Of a stretch of 64,000 bases of DNA, positions 1-10,835 are shown one piece after another. The notes under the pieces are model-generated. The model was not told the DNA's origin and ran no database searches. It saw only the letters and a list, made by a program, of their open reading frames with translations. The DNA comes from Pseudocercospora fijiensis CIRAD86 (Eukaryota; Ascomycota; Dothideomycetes; Mycosphaerellales; Mycosphaerellaceae). Position 1 is the stretch's first letter. Every line of letters starts with the position of its first letter. The stretch is taken from positions 7,541,671-7,605,670 of the forward strand of contig NW_006921533.1 in assembly GCF_000340215.1 (NCBI RefSeq), given 5' to 3'. Made by a program: the position numbers and the translations under genes.

Positions 1-2001
1 TTGTCTTTCGTCTACCAGTGCGAATGTCAGTCATCGAATCCACGACCCCCGAGGCGGCAGGTAGTTTCTGTTCGCAAAGCCATCATCGTATGCAATAACC
101 AGCGCCTTTGCCTCCGAGGCGCCCACCGTCGGCCAAGCAGGACACCAGAAATATCACTTCAAACAGTCCAGCGCTCAACTCAGCGAAGTATGAGTAAGAC
201 AGAGTCGCCAAAGGCTATGGAAGATGGACAAGCAGTCATCGTCTCTTCTCTTCCAACCAACACCGTCACCTGTGCGGTAGTCATCTTTTCTTGTCTTTAT
301 CAACGCACAGAAGTCCAAATTTGCTTCAAATGGCGCCCTCTCGAAAGCTGGCGTTTCGATTGCCAGAGACTTGCTAGTGTGATTTGCGAAGGCAGCACAG
401 GATTGTGAGAGGTGAAGTCTGGCCGGCGGCTTTCTGCATCGGGCAAATCCGGGTACTGTAGGGCTGCACTTACTTGAATCTCCTGAGCAAGAATCCCTTT
501 GACATTGACCATCATCAGAGTCTTAAACAAAGGGGTTAATTAAGCCCATATGTTATTGCGTACACAGATGACATGCTGGCTTGAGACTGTCTCAAATCCC
601 TGATGCCTCTCCTTACCTCTCCGCATCCGTAGGCTATGGCAGCCGCTATGCTATCGTCGGCCCGGAGAAGCACACCGAGGACTCTTAATACAGTTCGCCC
701 ACGCCTTCGTTCCACCGTCGCTCGCCCCGCGGCGTCAGCTACACTCTACGGCTACGTTGGGTCGTGAATGATGCACTGGCCGAGCCGACAAACCACCTGG
801 ATCGCTACAGAGGGAGGGAAGATAAAAAGTGCTCTTTCAGCGAGGGAACAAGCATGCGCCTTGGGCAAGATTGCCATGGTTGGAGGCATTTACGACGAAA
901 TCAACGAGATTGGTATTTCAGGACATAAGGGAGACAAAAAACGCAACTCTCGAGGAGCTGCGGTTGATGGAACGAATCGCTTTATGCATAGCAGCAGGTT
1001 CCATGGAGTGAAAAGCTCGCTGCGCGCCGGAACGTAGACATTGAGCCGCCCAGTATCGGGCCTGGCCTAGTCGAACTCCTTGGCGATGGCAATAAACAGA
1101 TCACAGAAGTTCCAGATTAGTCTCTACATGGCGACACTGACAAGGGCAGTGAGAAGGGTGAGAGGAAGACCCCCAGTTACTGATTTGCGTCAATATGGCT
1201 AAGATGGGACAGAAGGCTGAGGTGGTCATGCAGGAAGAGGATGCCGAGACGAACGTTGCGCCAATATCTGAGATCCCCGTATGCGCGGTGGTGTTAAGAG
1301 ATCGATTCCACAAGAAGCTTTAATAAAATGTGTGCCCTGGCGTCCGCGATCCATTGATGACTCCACTGCAAATTGATGGTCGCCCTCGAAGATCTCTTTG
1401 TGACCACTACGACAGTCCAGACAGCCATACCTGACCTTCTCCATCAAGAGCTTAGGCTACCAGTGATATATGCAAGACCAAGTGAACAAATGGCAATGAT
1501 CACAAGGCAGAGTGCCATTGCAGGGTAGGCCACTGGCTCAACAATGGCCGCATGTCACTTTGGTCGACGCCTCGAGGATGATGAGACGGAGCGGAGGCGG
1601 CTGGAAACCTCCAAACTGTTGCAAGAGCCTCGATAGGACATTGCCAGGCTGCGCCCGAATCGTAGAGATGCTTTCGGAAAGACGTAGCTGGCGACTTGTG
1701 ATGGTGACATATCACGTTTCCAGCGCGTTCGCTCTGCTCCTGAAGGAGACACCACGCTGCTGAGCTCGAAACTCTGGTCGGCTGTGGCCTTCCTCTCACT
1801 AGAAGTACAAGAAGTACATCAGGACAGGCTGGCTTCGAAGATATAGAAACCTGGGCAGCGCTCGAGGAGACGCGTTGTTGGCCGACGCGAAACGCGTGGC
1901 AATCGCGTCCGGCTTGTGCGTGCATGCCGGTCTTGGCACTGCCCGTTATTTCTTCCCGCTTCTCGACAAATCTCATCTCTCCACCACCACACATTGTCAA
2001 C
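1..2001. other. No confidently recognised gene
   Basis: Several short open frames occur on both strands, but none gives a protein family I can name or joins to others through good splice sites. The most gene-like piece is around 636-768 on the plus strand. It would encode an Arg/Ser/Ala-rich stretch resembling a mitochondrial presequence but stops at once. A plus-strand stretch at 829-1011 is also open without a recognisable continuation. These could be remnants of a decayed gene. The last ~100 bp, which is pyrimidine-rich with CACCACCACAC, is probably the promoter/5' UTR of the zinc-finger gene that starts at 2002. Confidence 0.4.
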
Positions 2002-3894
2002 ATGGAGGGCGGTCGGAGGATAGAAGCTTGCTGTCCGGCGCACGCTTTCAACGACCAGGTAACGTATTATTATGATGAGAGGGAATGGAACTGGATTCCT
2101 GCCCCCCGCCGTGAGTGGGTTTGCTACTGCGATGAAACAGATCGCATATATTTCCTTAATGAAGCCGAGTCACACATGACTTATGCTTGGTTAGTGGGGC
2201 CATCGGAGCGTTGGGCATTGGAGACCTCATTATCGTATCCTTGGGAGCCCGCCCCTGACCAAGCTCCTGCATCTGGAGCGCCCGACTATGCCGCGCTCGA
2301 GGCTGAGGTAAGTGAAGCAGAACCCTCACCCCTAGCATATTTCTATTCATTTGCGTGCGCAACCGGTTCCTGACCCAAATGCTGACTGTGCCGCCCGATT
2401 CAGAATGCAGCGCTCAAAATTGAGAATGAACGGCTGAGAGGTTTGTTAGCGACCTCACATGGCTCTGTTGCTCCACCTGGTGCCGGCACTGGCCAGGCAG
2501 AGGTTGCTGATCAGTACACTGCGCCCACTCAGGAGCCGGTTGGTGTCGCACAGATGAAGAGGAGGAGGAACCGAAACAGGAACAAGAAGAAGCACAATGG
2601 CCAGGACCAGGCTGCTGCTGTCCTTGAGAACATGCATCAGGAACAGCCGAAGAGTTTTGCGTTGGTGGCGGCCACTGCTGCATCAGGTCTGCCTTCTGGA
2701 ATTCGGAACAACGGTCCGGTTGACCAAGCCAATCAAGGCGCCTCTCGTGGTGGTCTTAGTAGCGGTCGTGGAGGTGTGATTGGACCCATGGGGATGCAAC
2801 TCGCAGCCAATTCTTGCGGCGATGCCCAGGGTGTTGGGACCCAGACGAGTCGTGTCGTTCATGCGGATCAAGATCTGGCTTCGAGATTCGTGCGTCGTGC
2901 TGATATCTATCATATCGATGATGCCGATCTACCTCGCTACCTGCCATCGACCAAGAGACTCGTCGCGCTGAAGGTCGGCAGTGAAGTGGAGACCATGATT
3001 ACGCTTCGGGGGGAGGAACAGAGGAAGAAGAGATACATGCGTGGCGTGCTTCCGACCAACTACGACAAGGACAAGGATCAGGACGAGGCACATGCTGCTA
3101 TCATGTCTAAGGACACCCTCGAATGTCAGGAGACAATGGCCATGCACCTGTGGCATTCTTCTGGGCTCAGCCTCGACCAAGTCCTTGCTGATTACGAACC
3201 GGAGAAACACAATAAACAGGCTCATTCCTGGATGGAAGACCGTGCTCTCGCAGTAGTCTGCGCGCGCTGTCGGGCTTTCAAGCTATCATGCAATCATCAC
3301 ATTCCTTGTCAGTACTGCAAGGAAGCCAATGCCAAATGTCTGGTGGAGTATTGCCGGTGGGAGGGCAATTGTATGCGACCCCAATGTGAGAAAGTCCACC
3401 GGGACTACATGGAAGCAGTTGCTGCCGAGTTCCAGCGCCTTGGATTCCATGGTGAGAAGTCAGCGCTGGAATTTTTCAAGCTTCATTGGTACTGGATGGA
3501 ACCCTTTTTCTATCCACGTGCCGATGGTCAGGATAAACTGCATTGGCAAACTGCGACATCACTGCCTCCAACTGGTTCTGGTAAGCCCTACAATGAAAAC
3601 AATCCAAACGGATTCGATGTGAGCAGATATCCAGACGGCCCGCCTTGGTTACTTGAATTCTGCAAAGATGACAGGTGGAATGACCACATCATGAGCGAGC
3701 TTCAGAAGGCACTAGACAAGCAAGAGGAGGAGGTGAATGTGAAGCTCGAGGCGAGGCAGGCAGAGTTGAGGGCCCGAATCCAGGCAGCGGAGCGCTCACG
3801 CAGCAATGTCGCCATCAAGGGTTATCTTGGCGATGAGGCTGGCGATCTCGATAGTGACGAAGAGGAGGACAACACAGGAGTCAAAGAGGACTAA
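2002..3894 (+). CDS. Zinc-finger protein with adjacent Zn2Cys6-like and CCCH-like motifs
   Basis: Two exons are inferred, 2002-2307 and 2404-3894. The 96-nt intron has a GTAAGT donor and a TTCAG acceptor and preserves frame, giving 598 aa. The start is the ATG after a CAAC context. Residues 388-414 contain six cysteines spaced C-x2-C-x6-C-x5-C-x2-C-x6-C, exactly the fungal Zn2Cys6 binuclear cluster spacing. They are followed immediately by C419-x5-C425-x4-C430-x3-H434, which fits a CCCH finger. A basic Arg/Asn/Lys-rich patch at about residues 136-146 looks like a nuclear-localisation signal. The C-terminus is a charged, probably coiled-coil stretch ending in an acidic tail. Zn2Cys6 clusters normally sit at the N-terminus of transcription factors, so the internal position and the CCCH neighbour are odd. 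It may bind RNA or chromatin rather than be a classical activator. Target unknown. Confidence 0.8.
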
Positions 3895-3935
3895 GTGTCT
3901 CTTCAGGTTTCTTTGCTGGTTGAGTAGAGGTCTGC

Positions 3936-4440
3936 AGAGGCAAGTCTCGAAAAGAGAGTTTCGGCAAGGCATAGACGTCTATAGAGGCAAGTCTCGAAAA
4001 GAGAGTCTCGACAAGGTATAGACGTCTACAGAGGCAAGTCTCGAAAAGAGAGTCTCGACAAGGTATAGACGTCTACAGAGGCAAGTCTCGAAAAGAGAGT
4101 CTCGATAAGGCATAGACGTCTACAGAGGCAAGTCTCGAAAAGAGAGTCTCGACAAGGTATAGACGTCTACAGAGGCAAGTCTCGAAAAGAGTGTCTCGAC
4201 AAGGTATAGACGTCTACAGAGGCAAGTCTCGAAAAGAGAGTCTCCACAAGGCATAGACGTCTGTAGAGGCAAGTCTCGAAAAGATAGTCTCCACAAGGCA
4301 AAGAGGCAAGTCTCGAAAGAGCGTCTCGGTAAGCAATGTCTGCAGAGGCAGGTCTCGAAAGAGCGTCTCGGTAAGCGATATCTATAGAGGCAGGTCTCGA
4401 AAGAGCGTCTCGGTAAGCAATGTCTGCGGAGGCAGGTATT
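3936..4440. repeat. 47-bp minisatellite downstream of the zinc-finger gene
   Basis: A unit beginning AGAGGCAAGTCTCGAAAAGA recurs at 3936, 3983, 4030, 4077, 4124, 4171, 4218 and 4265, an exact 47-bp period. Shorter (~42-bp), more diverged units follow to about 4440. Each carries GTCTCG and most carry TAGACGTCTA. Scattered GTCTCG/GGTCTC pieces continue to ~4530. The array starts 42 bp after the stop codon at 3894, so it probably lies in the 3' UTR or terminator region. It does not extend the coding frame. Confidence 0.9.
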
Positions 4441-5057
4441 GAAAAAGATGGTCTGCAGGTGCAGGTCTTAGAGCGGATGCGAGCTCGGTAGTCTCAGATT
4501 TGAAATGGTCTCGGTGTAGCGAGGTCTTTCAGAGAGGGGGGCTTGTGATTCGGAAAGCGAGGATGTTGTAGTGTGAGTTCATAATGATGTGTTGGTCAAG
4601 ATAGCAACATAAACAGGGCTCGCTTTCATGCTACATGTATTTGTTAGTCTTGCTATAGTCTCGTCTGCGTTCGAAGTCTCAAGTTCTGCATAAGGTATTC
4701 CACAACGCACTTCACCTGCTGAATCTACCTTTGGCTATACTGAGTACTACGCGTGTCATCTTGCTTTTACGAGTCTTGCCAATTCCGCCAAATGAATCAG
4801 CAGATGCGTGCGCAAAAGAGAAAATGCGATTTCAGAGCAGTATACATTCTTATCTCTTGAAAAAGACTTAGAATGCAGGTATTCTACTCCAAAGAGGCCA
4901 TGATATAAGCTTCTCGCCCATCGCTTGCAGAATATTCCAATCTCGAAACCTCGTCCATCCTTCCCGAACTTGCTTACGCTCAAGCCTTTTCAGTCAGCTT
5001 CTCGTAGGCCTCGCGATATTCCAATCTAGTAACCTCGTCCATTCTTCCCGAACTCGA
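4441..5057. other. Intergenic: decayed repeat edge and ADE1 3' side
   Basis: No gene is seen. The first 100 bp is a degraded margin of the minisatellite. Near 4935-4983 and 5025-5055 there are two partial copies of the ADE1 3' end, reading on the minus strand: the words around CTTCTCGTAGGCCTCGCGATATTC and TTCCCGAACT. These indicate a small local duplication of the terminal coding/3' region. Confidence 0.5.
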
Positions 5058-6084
5058 CTACACCCAAGCCTTTCCAGTCAGCTTCTCGTAAGCCTCGCGA
5101 TACTTCTTCGCAGTCTCGTCAACCACTTCTGGCGGCATACTGACACCCTGCTTGCCCTTGAGTCCTGAAGCGGTAAGCCAGTCTCGAAGGTACTGCTTGT
5201 CGTAGCTTGCTTGACCCTTGCCGACTTCGTATTGATCCTTTGGCCAGAACCGCGAGCTGTCGGGTGTGAGCACCTCATCGATGAGGACGATCTCGTGGGT
5301 AGAGGGATCGAGACCGAACTCGAACTTGGTGTCGGCGATGATGATACCACGCGCATCAGCATAGTCGCGGGCCTGGCAAGAAAGAAAATTAGCATGTCGC
5401 AAAAATTCCTCAGGAATAATTTTTCGCACAACTCACCATCTCGTAAATCTTCAAACTCGCCGCCTCAACCTTGGCAGCAACCTCTTCACCCACAATCTCC
5501 ACAGCCTTGCTTCGCGAGATATTCTCGTCATGTTCTCCTTGCTCAGCTTTAGTCGAAGGAGTCCACATGGGCTTCTCAAGCTTCTGACTCTCCTTCAGAC
5601 CTTCAGGCATAGGCATTCCATGCACGGTACCAGACTTCTTGTACTCCGACCACGCGCTACCAGTGATATATCCGCGAACGATAGACTCGAGTGGAATGAC
5701 CGGAATGCGGCGGACTTGCATGCTGCGGGACTCGAGTTGAGAAGAGACATTCTTCGAGACTGTTGGGGGGAGAGATGTTGAGATGAGGTGGGTTTGAAGA
5801 TCCGGGAAGCGCGATTTGATGAGAGAGAACCAGTGGGCTGAGAGTTGGGTGAGGAGGGCGCCTTTGGCGGGAATGCCCTAGAATTTGTTAATTGGGATGA
5901 TAGGAGATGGTGCTGCTTTACTTACGTTCTCGAGAATCACATCGTATGCGGAAATGCGATCGGTGGCGACGAAAAGGAGAGTGTTCTCATCCACCTCGAA
6001 GATCTCGCGGACTTTGCCTGATGCGATTTTCTTGAGGCCGACCGATGTCGCCTCGATGGTTGTGACCACATCCGTGTCTGCCAT
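5058..6084 (-). CDS. ADE1: Phosphoribosylaminoimidazole-succinocarboxamide synthase (SAICAR synthase)
   Basis: Three exons on the minus strand (6084-5926, 5877-5437, 5372-5058) join in frame to 304 aa, the usual length for monofunctional fungal Ade1 (yeast is 306). Introns have GTAAGT/TAG and GTGAGT/CAG ends. The enzyme joins aspartate to CAIR in an ATP-dependent step of de novo purine synthesis in the cytosol. Family marks visible are the N-terminal SGKVREIFE loop, ATDRISAYD, then [16 protein letters not shown] (CAIR/ATP-binding region), and near the C-terminus [11 protein letters not shown] and [13 protein letters not shown], which carry the aspartate/Mg-binding residues. No lesions are seen. 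It is a housekeeping gene next to the APC5/APN2 side of the mating-type locus. Confidence 0.97.
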
Positions 6085-6328
6085 TTTGTCGAGTATGTGA
6101 TGTTGATGAGTCGGGATGTGGAGAAATTTTTGCGCAAAGTTTGATGTCGAGTCAAAGTAGGTGGTGGTGTGGAAGAAGTATTTGAAGTATTTATAAAGAA
6201 GTGATGCTGCGACAAACGCGACTGGTCCGAGCGCAGGCGCATTTGCTTAGCGAGGCTTGTGATCAGAACAGATAATGTGAGTGAAGGGGCGCGCTATCAC
6301 GTGATGCTGCCGAACTCTAATGCTATGC

Positions 6329-8605
6329 TCAAGACCGCTTCTCTGCCAATAGCTGCAAGTACATGTCATCAGCCTGTGATGCAGAGGCAGCATCCTCACT
6401 CCAGTTCGCAATCTTGCTCTTCCTGAGGAGACAGTCAAGCTGACCTTGCACGTCCTTAGTCCTCTGATACATCTCGCGTCCTCTCTCGATCAAACCCATC
6501 GCTCTGCGCATACTCCGAGCCTGTTCCGTACTTCCAGCAGCGCAACCGTGACCGGCATGCCCTACTGCAGCTTCTCCCATTGCGACGAAAAGCCTAGCTG
6601 TGAGGCCGGTGTTCCGCGCTTCGTATGCGTGCGGCAAGGTAGCATCGCAAAGTGCTGCTGCCATGCTGAACGCGCCAAGATCCAGCAGCACGCGTGCTAG
6701 AACCGCCAATCCTTCGAACAAGATAGGTAGGAGCAGATGCCGCTCCGCAGTAGATGTTGCTCGCAAGGCGATACTGAAACCCTTTGGCGCCTGCCCCGCA
6801 AGGGCGAAGATTCGAGCTTTCAATAACAGGAAGTGCAGCCGCTGTGCAATATCTCTCTCAGTACCTTGAAGCTCCTGTAGACGTGAGCTCACTTTTTTCA
6901 GAGCCTCCTCGTAGGTCTTATTCCTGAGCAGCAGTTCCACCTCCAGAAGGTCCAACTCGTAGGCAATCTCGGGGTCTGTTGAGGACCGTATAGGCATGAG
7001 CTGTCTGAGGTAGTATTCTGCTGCATCGCTGTCGTCTTGACATATACGATAGCGGAGGTTTACCAAAGCAGTAAATGCCTTCAGCCTCTGCTCGGATTTG
7101 AGGACACCCTTAACCGCGGGCAACGCACTCTCGAGGAGCTGAAGGGCAGCTGTCGTGTTTCCGCGCTGCGAGGTAGTGAGAGCAAGACGGCAGATCGACC
7201 TTACCCGATCATTTGTAGGGCAGTGCGAAGCATGAACAGCATCTGGTAGCTCGTACATGCGATCTGCGAGATGTGCTTGGCCGAGTCGATCATGACATGC
7301 TCCATGGAATAGGAGACCAGCCGGAATCAAGGTCCGAAGGTCATGTTGGACGTTCAGAAACATGGCCTGGAGGATGTGCTCCTGAGCACGATTCGCACCA
7401 TCGCCACGAAACATCGCCATTCGACCTTCTTCCAGAAGAGTACTACTCATCAGCATCCAGTGCTTGCCTTCACGGGCTCGCTGTTTGAGCAAGTTGATTT
7501 CGTCTTGCTCGCCGCCGTTGCTGCCAATATATCCAGAGACAGATTGAAATCCAGCTTTGTCGTTGGAAGGGTGACCATGACGGAGGTAGAGCAGCCAAGA
7601 CAGGGCGAAGTTGAGGCAAGCCGTGTCTTGATTCTCTCGCGCCGTGGCGATGCATTCGTTCATGGCATCGACGCTCTCCTCCCAACATTCAAAGTCTGCA
7701 TGTAGTACACTGAGATGGAGGAGGGCGTACTGGTAGTAAATCTTCATATTGTCGCTTCCAGGTCTGGCGGCTAGGGAGTAGTCAAAGTAGCGATGAAGGC
7801 TTTCGAGTGCCATCGTGTATTCGCCGGCACGCCAATGCTCGAAGAAGGCCATGAAGAAGTGCAGACTTTGCGTACCGGAGTCGTACTGATCTTCGACCCA
7901 TTGTCCGAGTCGGGACTTGATATCCTCAGGCACTCGCTGTCCCAGTTTCTGCAATTGATGGATCGCGTAGCTTAGCAGAACATCAGCATCGACGGCGCTT
8001 GCTGCAGCTGTCTCTGTCAAGTCTGTGGAAGGCGCCGGGGCACTACCAAAAGATCGCGCATTGCTCTCTGCCTTGATCTGCTCGGCGAGGTCAGGGTTTC
8101 TAGCTGAGAAGCCGTCCCAAGTCGACGCTCTGTACGCTGCGAAAGCGTTCCACAGTGCCTGCGAGTCTGCGAAGTGCAGCCGTGTGAGCTCGACATAGCA
8201 GCGTCGGACGAACTGCCCCAGAGGACTTGCAGGCGTGATAGGCCTGACCGTGACATCGGGGTTCTCCGGATTGCCTCCCGGTACCGTCAAAAACTTCATC
8301 TGAGTGATGACAGCAGACAAATGGTCGAGGCCATTCAGCTCCCACAGCGCGTGAAGCAGCAGATCGTAGACACTCTGGCCGGGGTGGCGAGTGCTCCATT
8401 GCTGCAGTCTTTTGGCGAGACCAGTGATGTGTGGCGAGTAGAGTGCTTTCCGCTCATGTATTGCGTGCGCATCGTGCTCGCTTGTCACGACGGCGTGTCG
8501 TGCGATGAAGTCCAGAACATGGAGGTCGGAGGAGCAGTGGCCGGCTTGGTACAGGCGGATGAGGATCAGCAAGCAGATGCGTGCCGGCGTAAGATAGCGA
8601 GGCAT
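6329..8605 (-). CDS. APC5: Anaphase-promoting complex subunit 5
   Basis: A single uninterrupted frame of 758 aa. APC5 is a TPR-rich scaffold subunit of the APC/C ubiquitin ligase and helps link the catalytic module to the TPR arm in the nucleus during mitosis. The N-terminus has the family opening TPARICLLILIRLY (residues 6-19). An HRYFDY motif at 271-276 precedes repeated helical pairs with TPR character (YYQYALLHLSVLHADFE and following). The rest is alpha-helical repeats to the C-terminus. It is transcribed away from APN2, with 297 bp between the two starts. Adjacency of APC5 and APN2 is a recurrent feature of mating-type flanks in Pezizomycotina. No introns or lesions are visible. Confidence 0.93.
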   Translation of the reverse strand: MPRYLTPARICLLILIRLYQAGHCSSDLHVLDFIARHAVVTSEHDAHAIHERKALYSPHITGLAKRLQQWSTRHPGQSVYDLLLHALWELNGLDHLSAVITQMKFLTVPGGNPENPDVTVRPITPASPLGQFVRRCYVELTRLHFADSQALWNAFAAYRASTWDGFSARNPDLAEQIKAESNARSFGSAPAPSTDLTETAAASAVDADVLLSYAIHQLQKLGQRVPEDIKSRLGQWVEDQYDSGTQSLHFFMAFFEHWRAGEYTMALESLHRYFDYSLAARPGSDNMKIYYQYALLHLSVLHADFECWEESVDAMNECIATARENQDTACLNFALSWLLYLRHGHPSNDKAGFQSVSGYIGSNGGEQDEINLLKQRAREGKHWMLMSSTLLEEGRMAMFRGDGANRAQEHILQAMFLNVQHDLRTLIPAGLLFHGACHDRLGQAHLADRMYELPDAVHASHCPTNDRVRSICRLALTTSQRGNTTAALQLLESALPAVKGVLKSEQRLKAFTALVNLRYRICQDDSDAAEYYLRQLMPIRSSTDPEIAYELDLLEVELLLRNKTYEEALKKVSSRLQELQGTERDIAQRLHFLLLKARIFALAGQAPKGFSIALRATSTAERHLLLPILFEGLAVLARVLLDLGAFSMAAALCDATLPHAYEARNTGLTARLFVAMGEAAVGHAGHGCAAGSTEQARSMRRAMGLIERGREMYQRTKDVQGQLDCLLRKSKIANWSEDAASASQADDMYLQLLAEKRS

Positions 8606-8902
8606 CGTCCTCTAGAGTCCCTCACTCATCCCCGTGCCTGAAGGCTGAACGTGAGCGCGTCCGTGGAGGTGAACGAGCTCCTTCAAAATGGCTAACCAAT
8701 AGTTGCTTAGCAATTGACGGGGAGCTTCTGGTCGGACGCAGCTGTGGCAGTCACGACCTGGGGCTTGGGAAAGTGGGATCGTTGGTCAACATTGTCCTTG
8801 CGTTAGATACCGACAGTGAGAGGGTGATCGCGACCGGCTGAACGTATCGAGGATGACAGTACGCGGAGAAGGGAATTCGACAGACAGCCATCGCTGGCCA
8901 CG
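8606..8902. promoter_or_regulatory. Shared divergent promoter of APC5 and APN2
   Basis: 297 bp separates the ATG of APC5 (minus strand) from the ATG of APN2 (plus strand). No other feature fits, so it must hold both promoters. CCAAT (minus-strand ATTGG) occurs near 8696. No TATA box is evident. Confidence 0.6.
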
Positions 8903-10835
8903 ATGAGGCTCACAACGTGGTAAGCAGCATATCATGGACAAGGCATACCGCGTGCATGCACTGACTATGTGTAGGAATGTCAATGGCATTCGCAATCCCT
9001 TCTCTTACCCGCCATGGAATGTCTCGCGAACTTTCAGCGCCATGTTCGATATCCTCGAGTCCGACATCGTCGTCATGCAAGAGCTCAAGATACAGCGCAA
9101 GGACCTACGCGACGACATGGTTCTGGTCGATGGCTGGGACTGCTACTTCAGTCTACCGAAACACAAGAAAGGCTACAGCGGCGTGGGCATCTACACGCGT
9201 AATGCCACATGCGCGCCCATCAGAGCGGAGGAAGGTGTGCTTGGAGTCCTTCCCAGCGCGAACGGCACGCCTTATCGCGACCTGCCTGATGAGGACAGCA
9301 TTGGAGGATATCTCACGTCGGTCCAGATGGCAGATATCGCTGAGATAGGAGGGGAGGATCCAGCGGGCTTGGATGCTGAAGGACGATGTGTGGTTGTTGA
9401 GTTCCCAGCATTCGTGCTCTTTGGCGTCTATTCTCCTGCGAACAGCAATGGGCTGAGAGATGGCTTCCGGCATGGATTTGTGTGTGCTCTAGACCATCGC
9501 ATACGAAACCTCATCAAAGCTGGCAAGAATGTCATCTTGGTCGGAGACTTGAATGTGACTAGACACGAAATCGACTCTGGTCCAACTCTCGAAGAGATGA
9601 GAAAGGGCTTGATCACACACGAAGACTTCATATCGGGTCCGAATCGGCGGATTTTCAATCAACAACTCATCGACGGGGAAGTGGTTGGTGAGCGAGACGA
9701 AGGACGAGAGAAAGGCGTATTCTGGGACACCACACGCATCTTCCATCCCGACCGGAAAGGCATGTACACTCATTGGGATACAAAAGTCAACGCGCGACCT
9801 GGCAACTTTGGCAGTCGGATTGACTTCGTGCTGGTATCAGAGGCTTTGCGATCGTGGGTGAAGTATGGCAACATTCAAGAAGGATTGCTGGGCTCCGATC
9901 ACTGCCCTGTGTATATTGACTTTGAGAATGAGGTGACTGTGAATGATGGCAAGATAGCATTACTGGACATCATGAACCCCCCTGCAGTGTTTGTTGGTGG
10001 CGAGAGGAAGCAAGAATGGACGATAGCATCGACGCCAGGCTTCTCTGCCAAGAGAATGCCAGAGTTCGACAAGCGAAGAACGATCAAGTCGATGTTTGCG
10101 GCGCCAGCTTTGAAGAAGTCTCAGCAGCCCACTCCTCCAGGGTCAGTTGCGCAGGCAGATGACAGTCAACCAGCTGTCGAGACGGAAGGTTCTACTGCAC
10201 CTGCGAAACGCAAGATATCCGTTTCTACAACGCCGAAGGAGTATCCCTTCAAGAAGCAGAAGTCGGACATCAAGACTGCTCCAACCAAAGGCCAACAAAG
10301 CTTGAAGGGCTTCTTTCAAGCGAAGAGTGTCCCAATCACGGCCGCAGCACAATCCGCAGAGAAAGACTTGAAGAATGAAACCGAGGACACTGACAGTACA
10401 GCGCCGAATACAGGAGGCGTAGAGTCCAATGAAGATAGTGAGACCACAGAACCACCACGAACGCCGTCAGCTTCACAAATTACAGCCGACACAGATCCAT
10501 CACCTCGCAAATTTGCCTCCAAGCTCGCTTCCGCTGAAAAGTCTCAGCATCAATGGGGCGCGCTCTTCTCGAGGCCCGTGGCACCGCTATGCGAAGGTCA
10601 TCATGAGCCTTGCAAGACAATGCTGACTAAGAAGAAAGGCAGTAACCAGGGCAGGAGTTTTTGGATGTGTGCGAGACCGCTTGGACCGAGCGGAGAGAAA
10701 GAGCGAGGAACGCAATGGAGATGTGGTACTTTTATCTGGTCTTCGGACTGGCAGGCTGGCAAAGGGAAGGGAGTTGGGGCGGCGACTGGACAGGGAGCAG
10801 GAAGTCCTGTGAAGAGCACGAGAACTGCGATTTGA
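8903..10835 (+). CDS. APN2: AP endonuclease 2 (class II DNA-(apurinic or apyrimidinic site) lyase)
   Basis: Two exons, 8903-8919 (only 17 nt) and 8975-10835, give 625 aa. The 55-nt intron (GTAAGC...GTGTAG) splits the Trp codon, so the product opens MRLTTWNVNGIRNPFSY, the canonical start of the exonuclease III fold. Without this mini-exon the catalytic strand is lost. Further active-site blocks are QELKIQRKDL, KGYSGVGIYTR, VGDLNVTRHEID, SRIDFVLV and GSDHCPVY. A PCNA-binding box QQSLKGFF lies at 446-453. A C-terminal GRF zinc finger begins at C545 (CEGHHEPC...GRSFWMC...WRCG). It repairs abasic sites and 3' blocks in the nucleus. APN2 is the classical flank of the Pezizomycotina MAT locus, and here it lies on the left of it. 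Confidence 0.97.

Noticed and set aside
750..830. A piece reading EPTNHLD, the ABC-ATPase Walker B style
   Set aside because: No Walker A, signature motif or flanking ABC sequence occurs nearby; a seven-residue chance match is likely.
1500..2051. 183-codon minus-strand frame upstream of the zinc-finger gene
   Set aside because: It overlaps the zinc-finger start and its product is unlike any family; overlapping alternative frames are equally long.
3936..4440. Regular repeat array resembling a CRISPR
   Set aside because: There are no unique spacers; the whole 47-bp unit repeats, and the organism is a fungus.
8174..8641. 155-codon plus-strand frame
   Set aside because: It overlaps the APC5 N-terminus in antisense; APC5 has clear family motifs.
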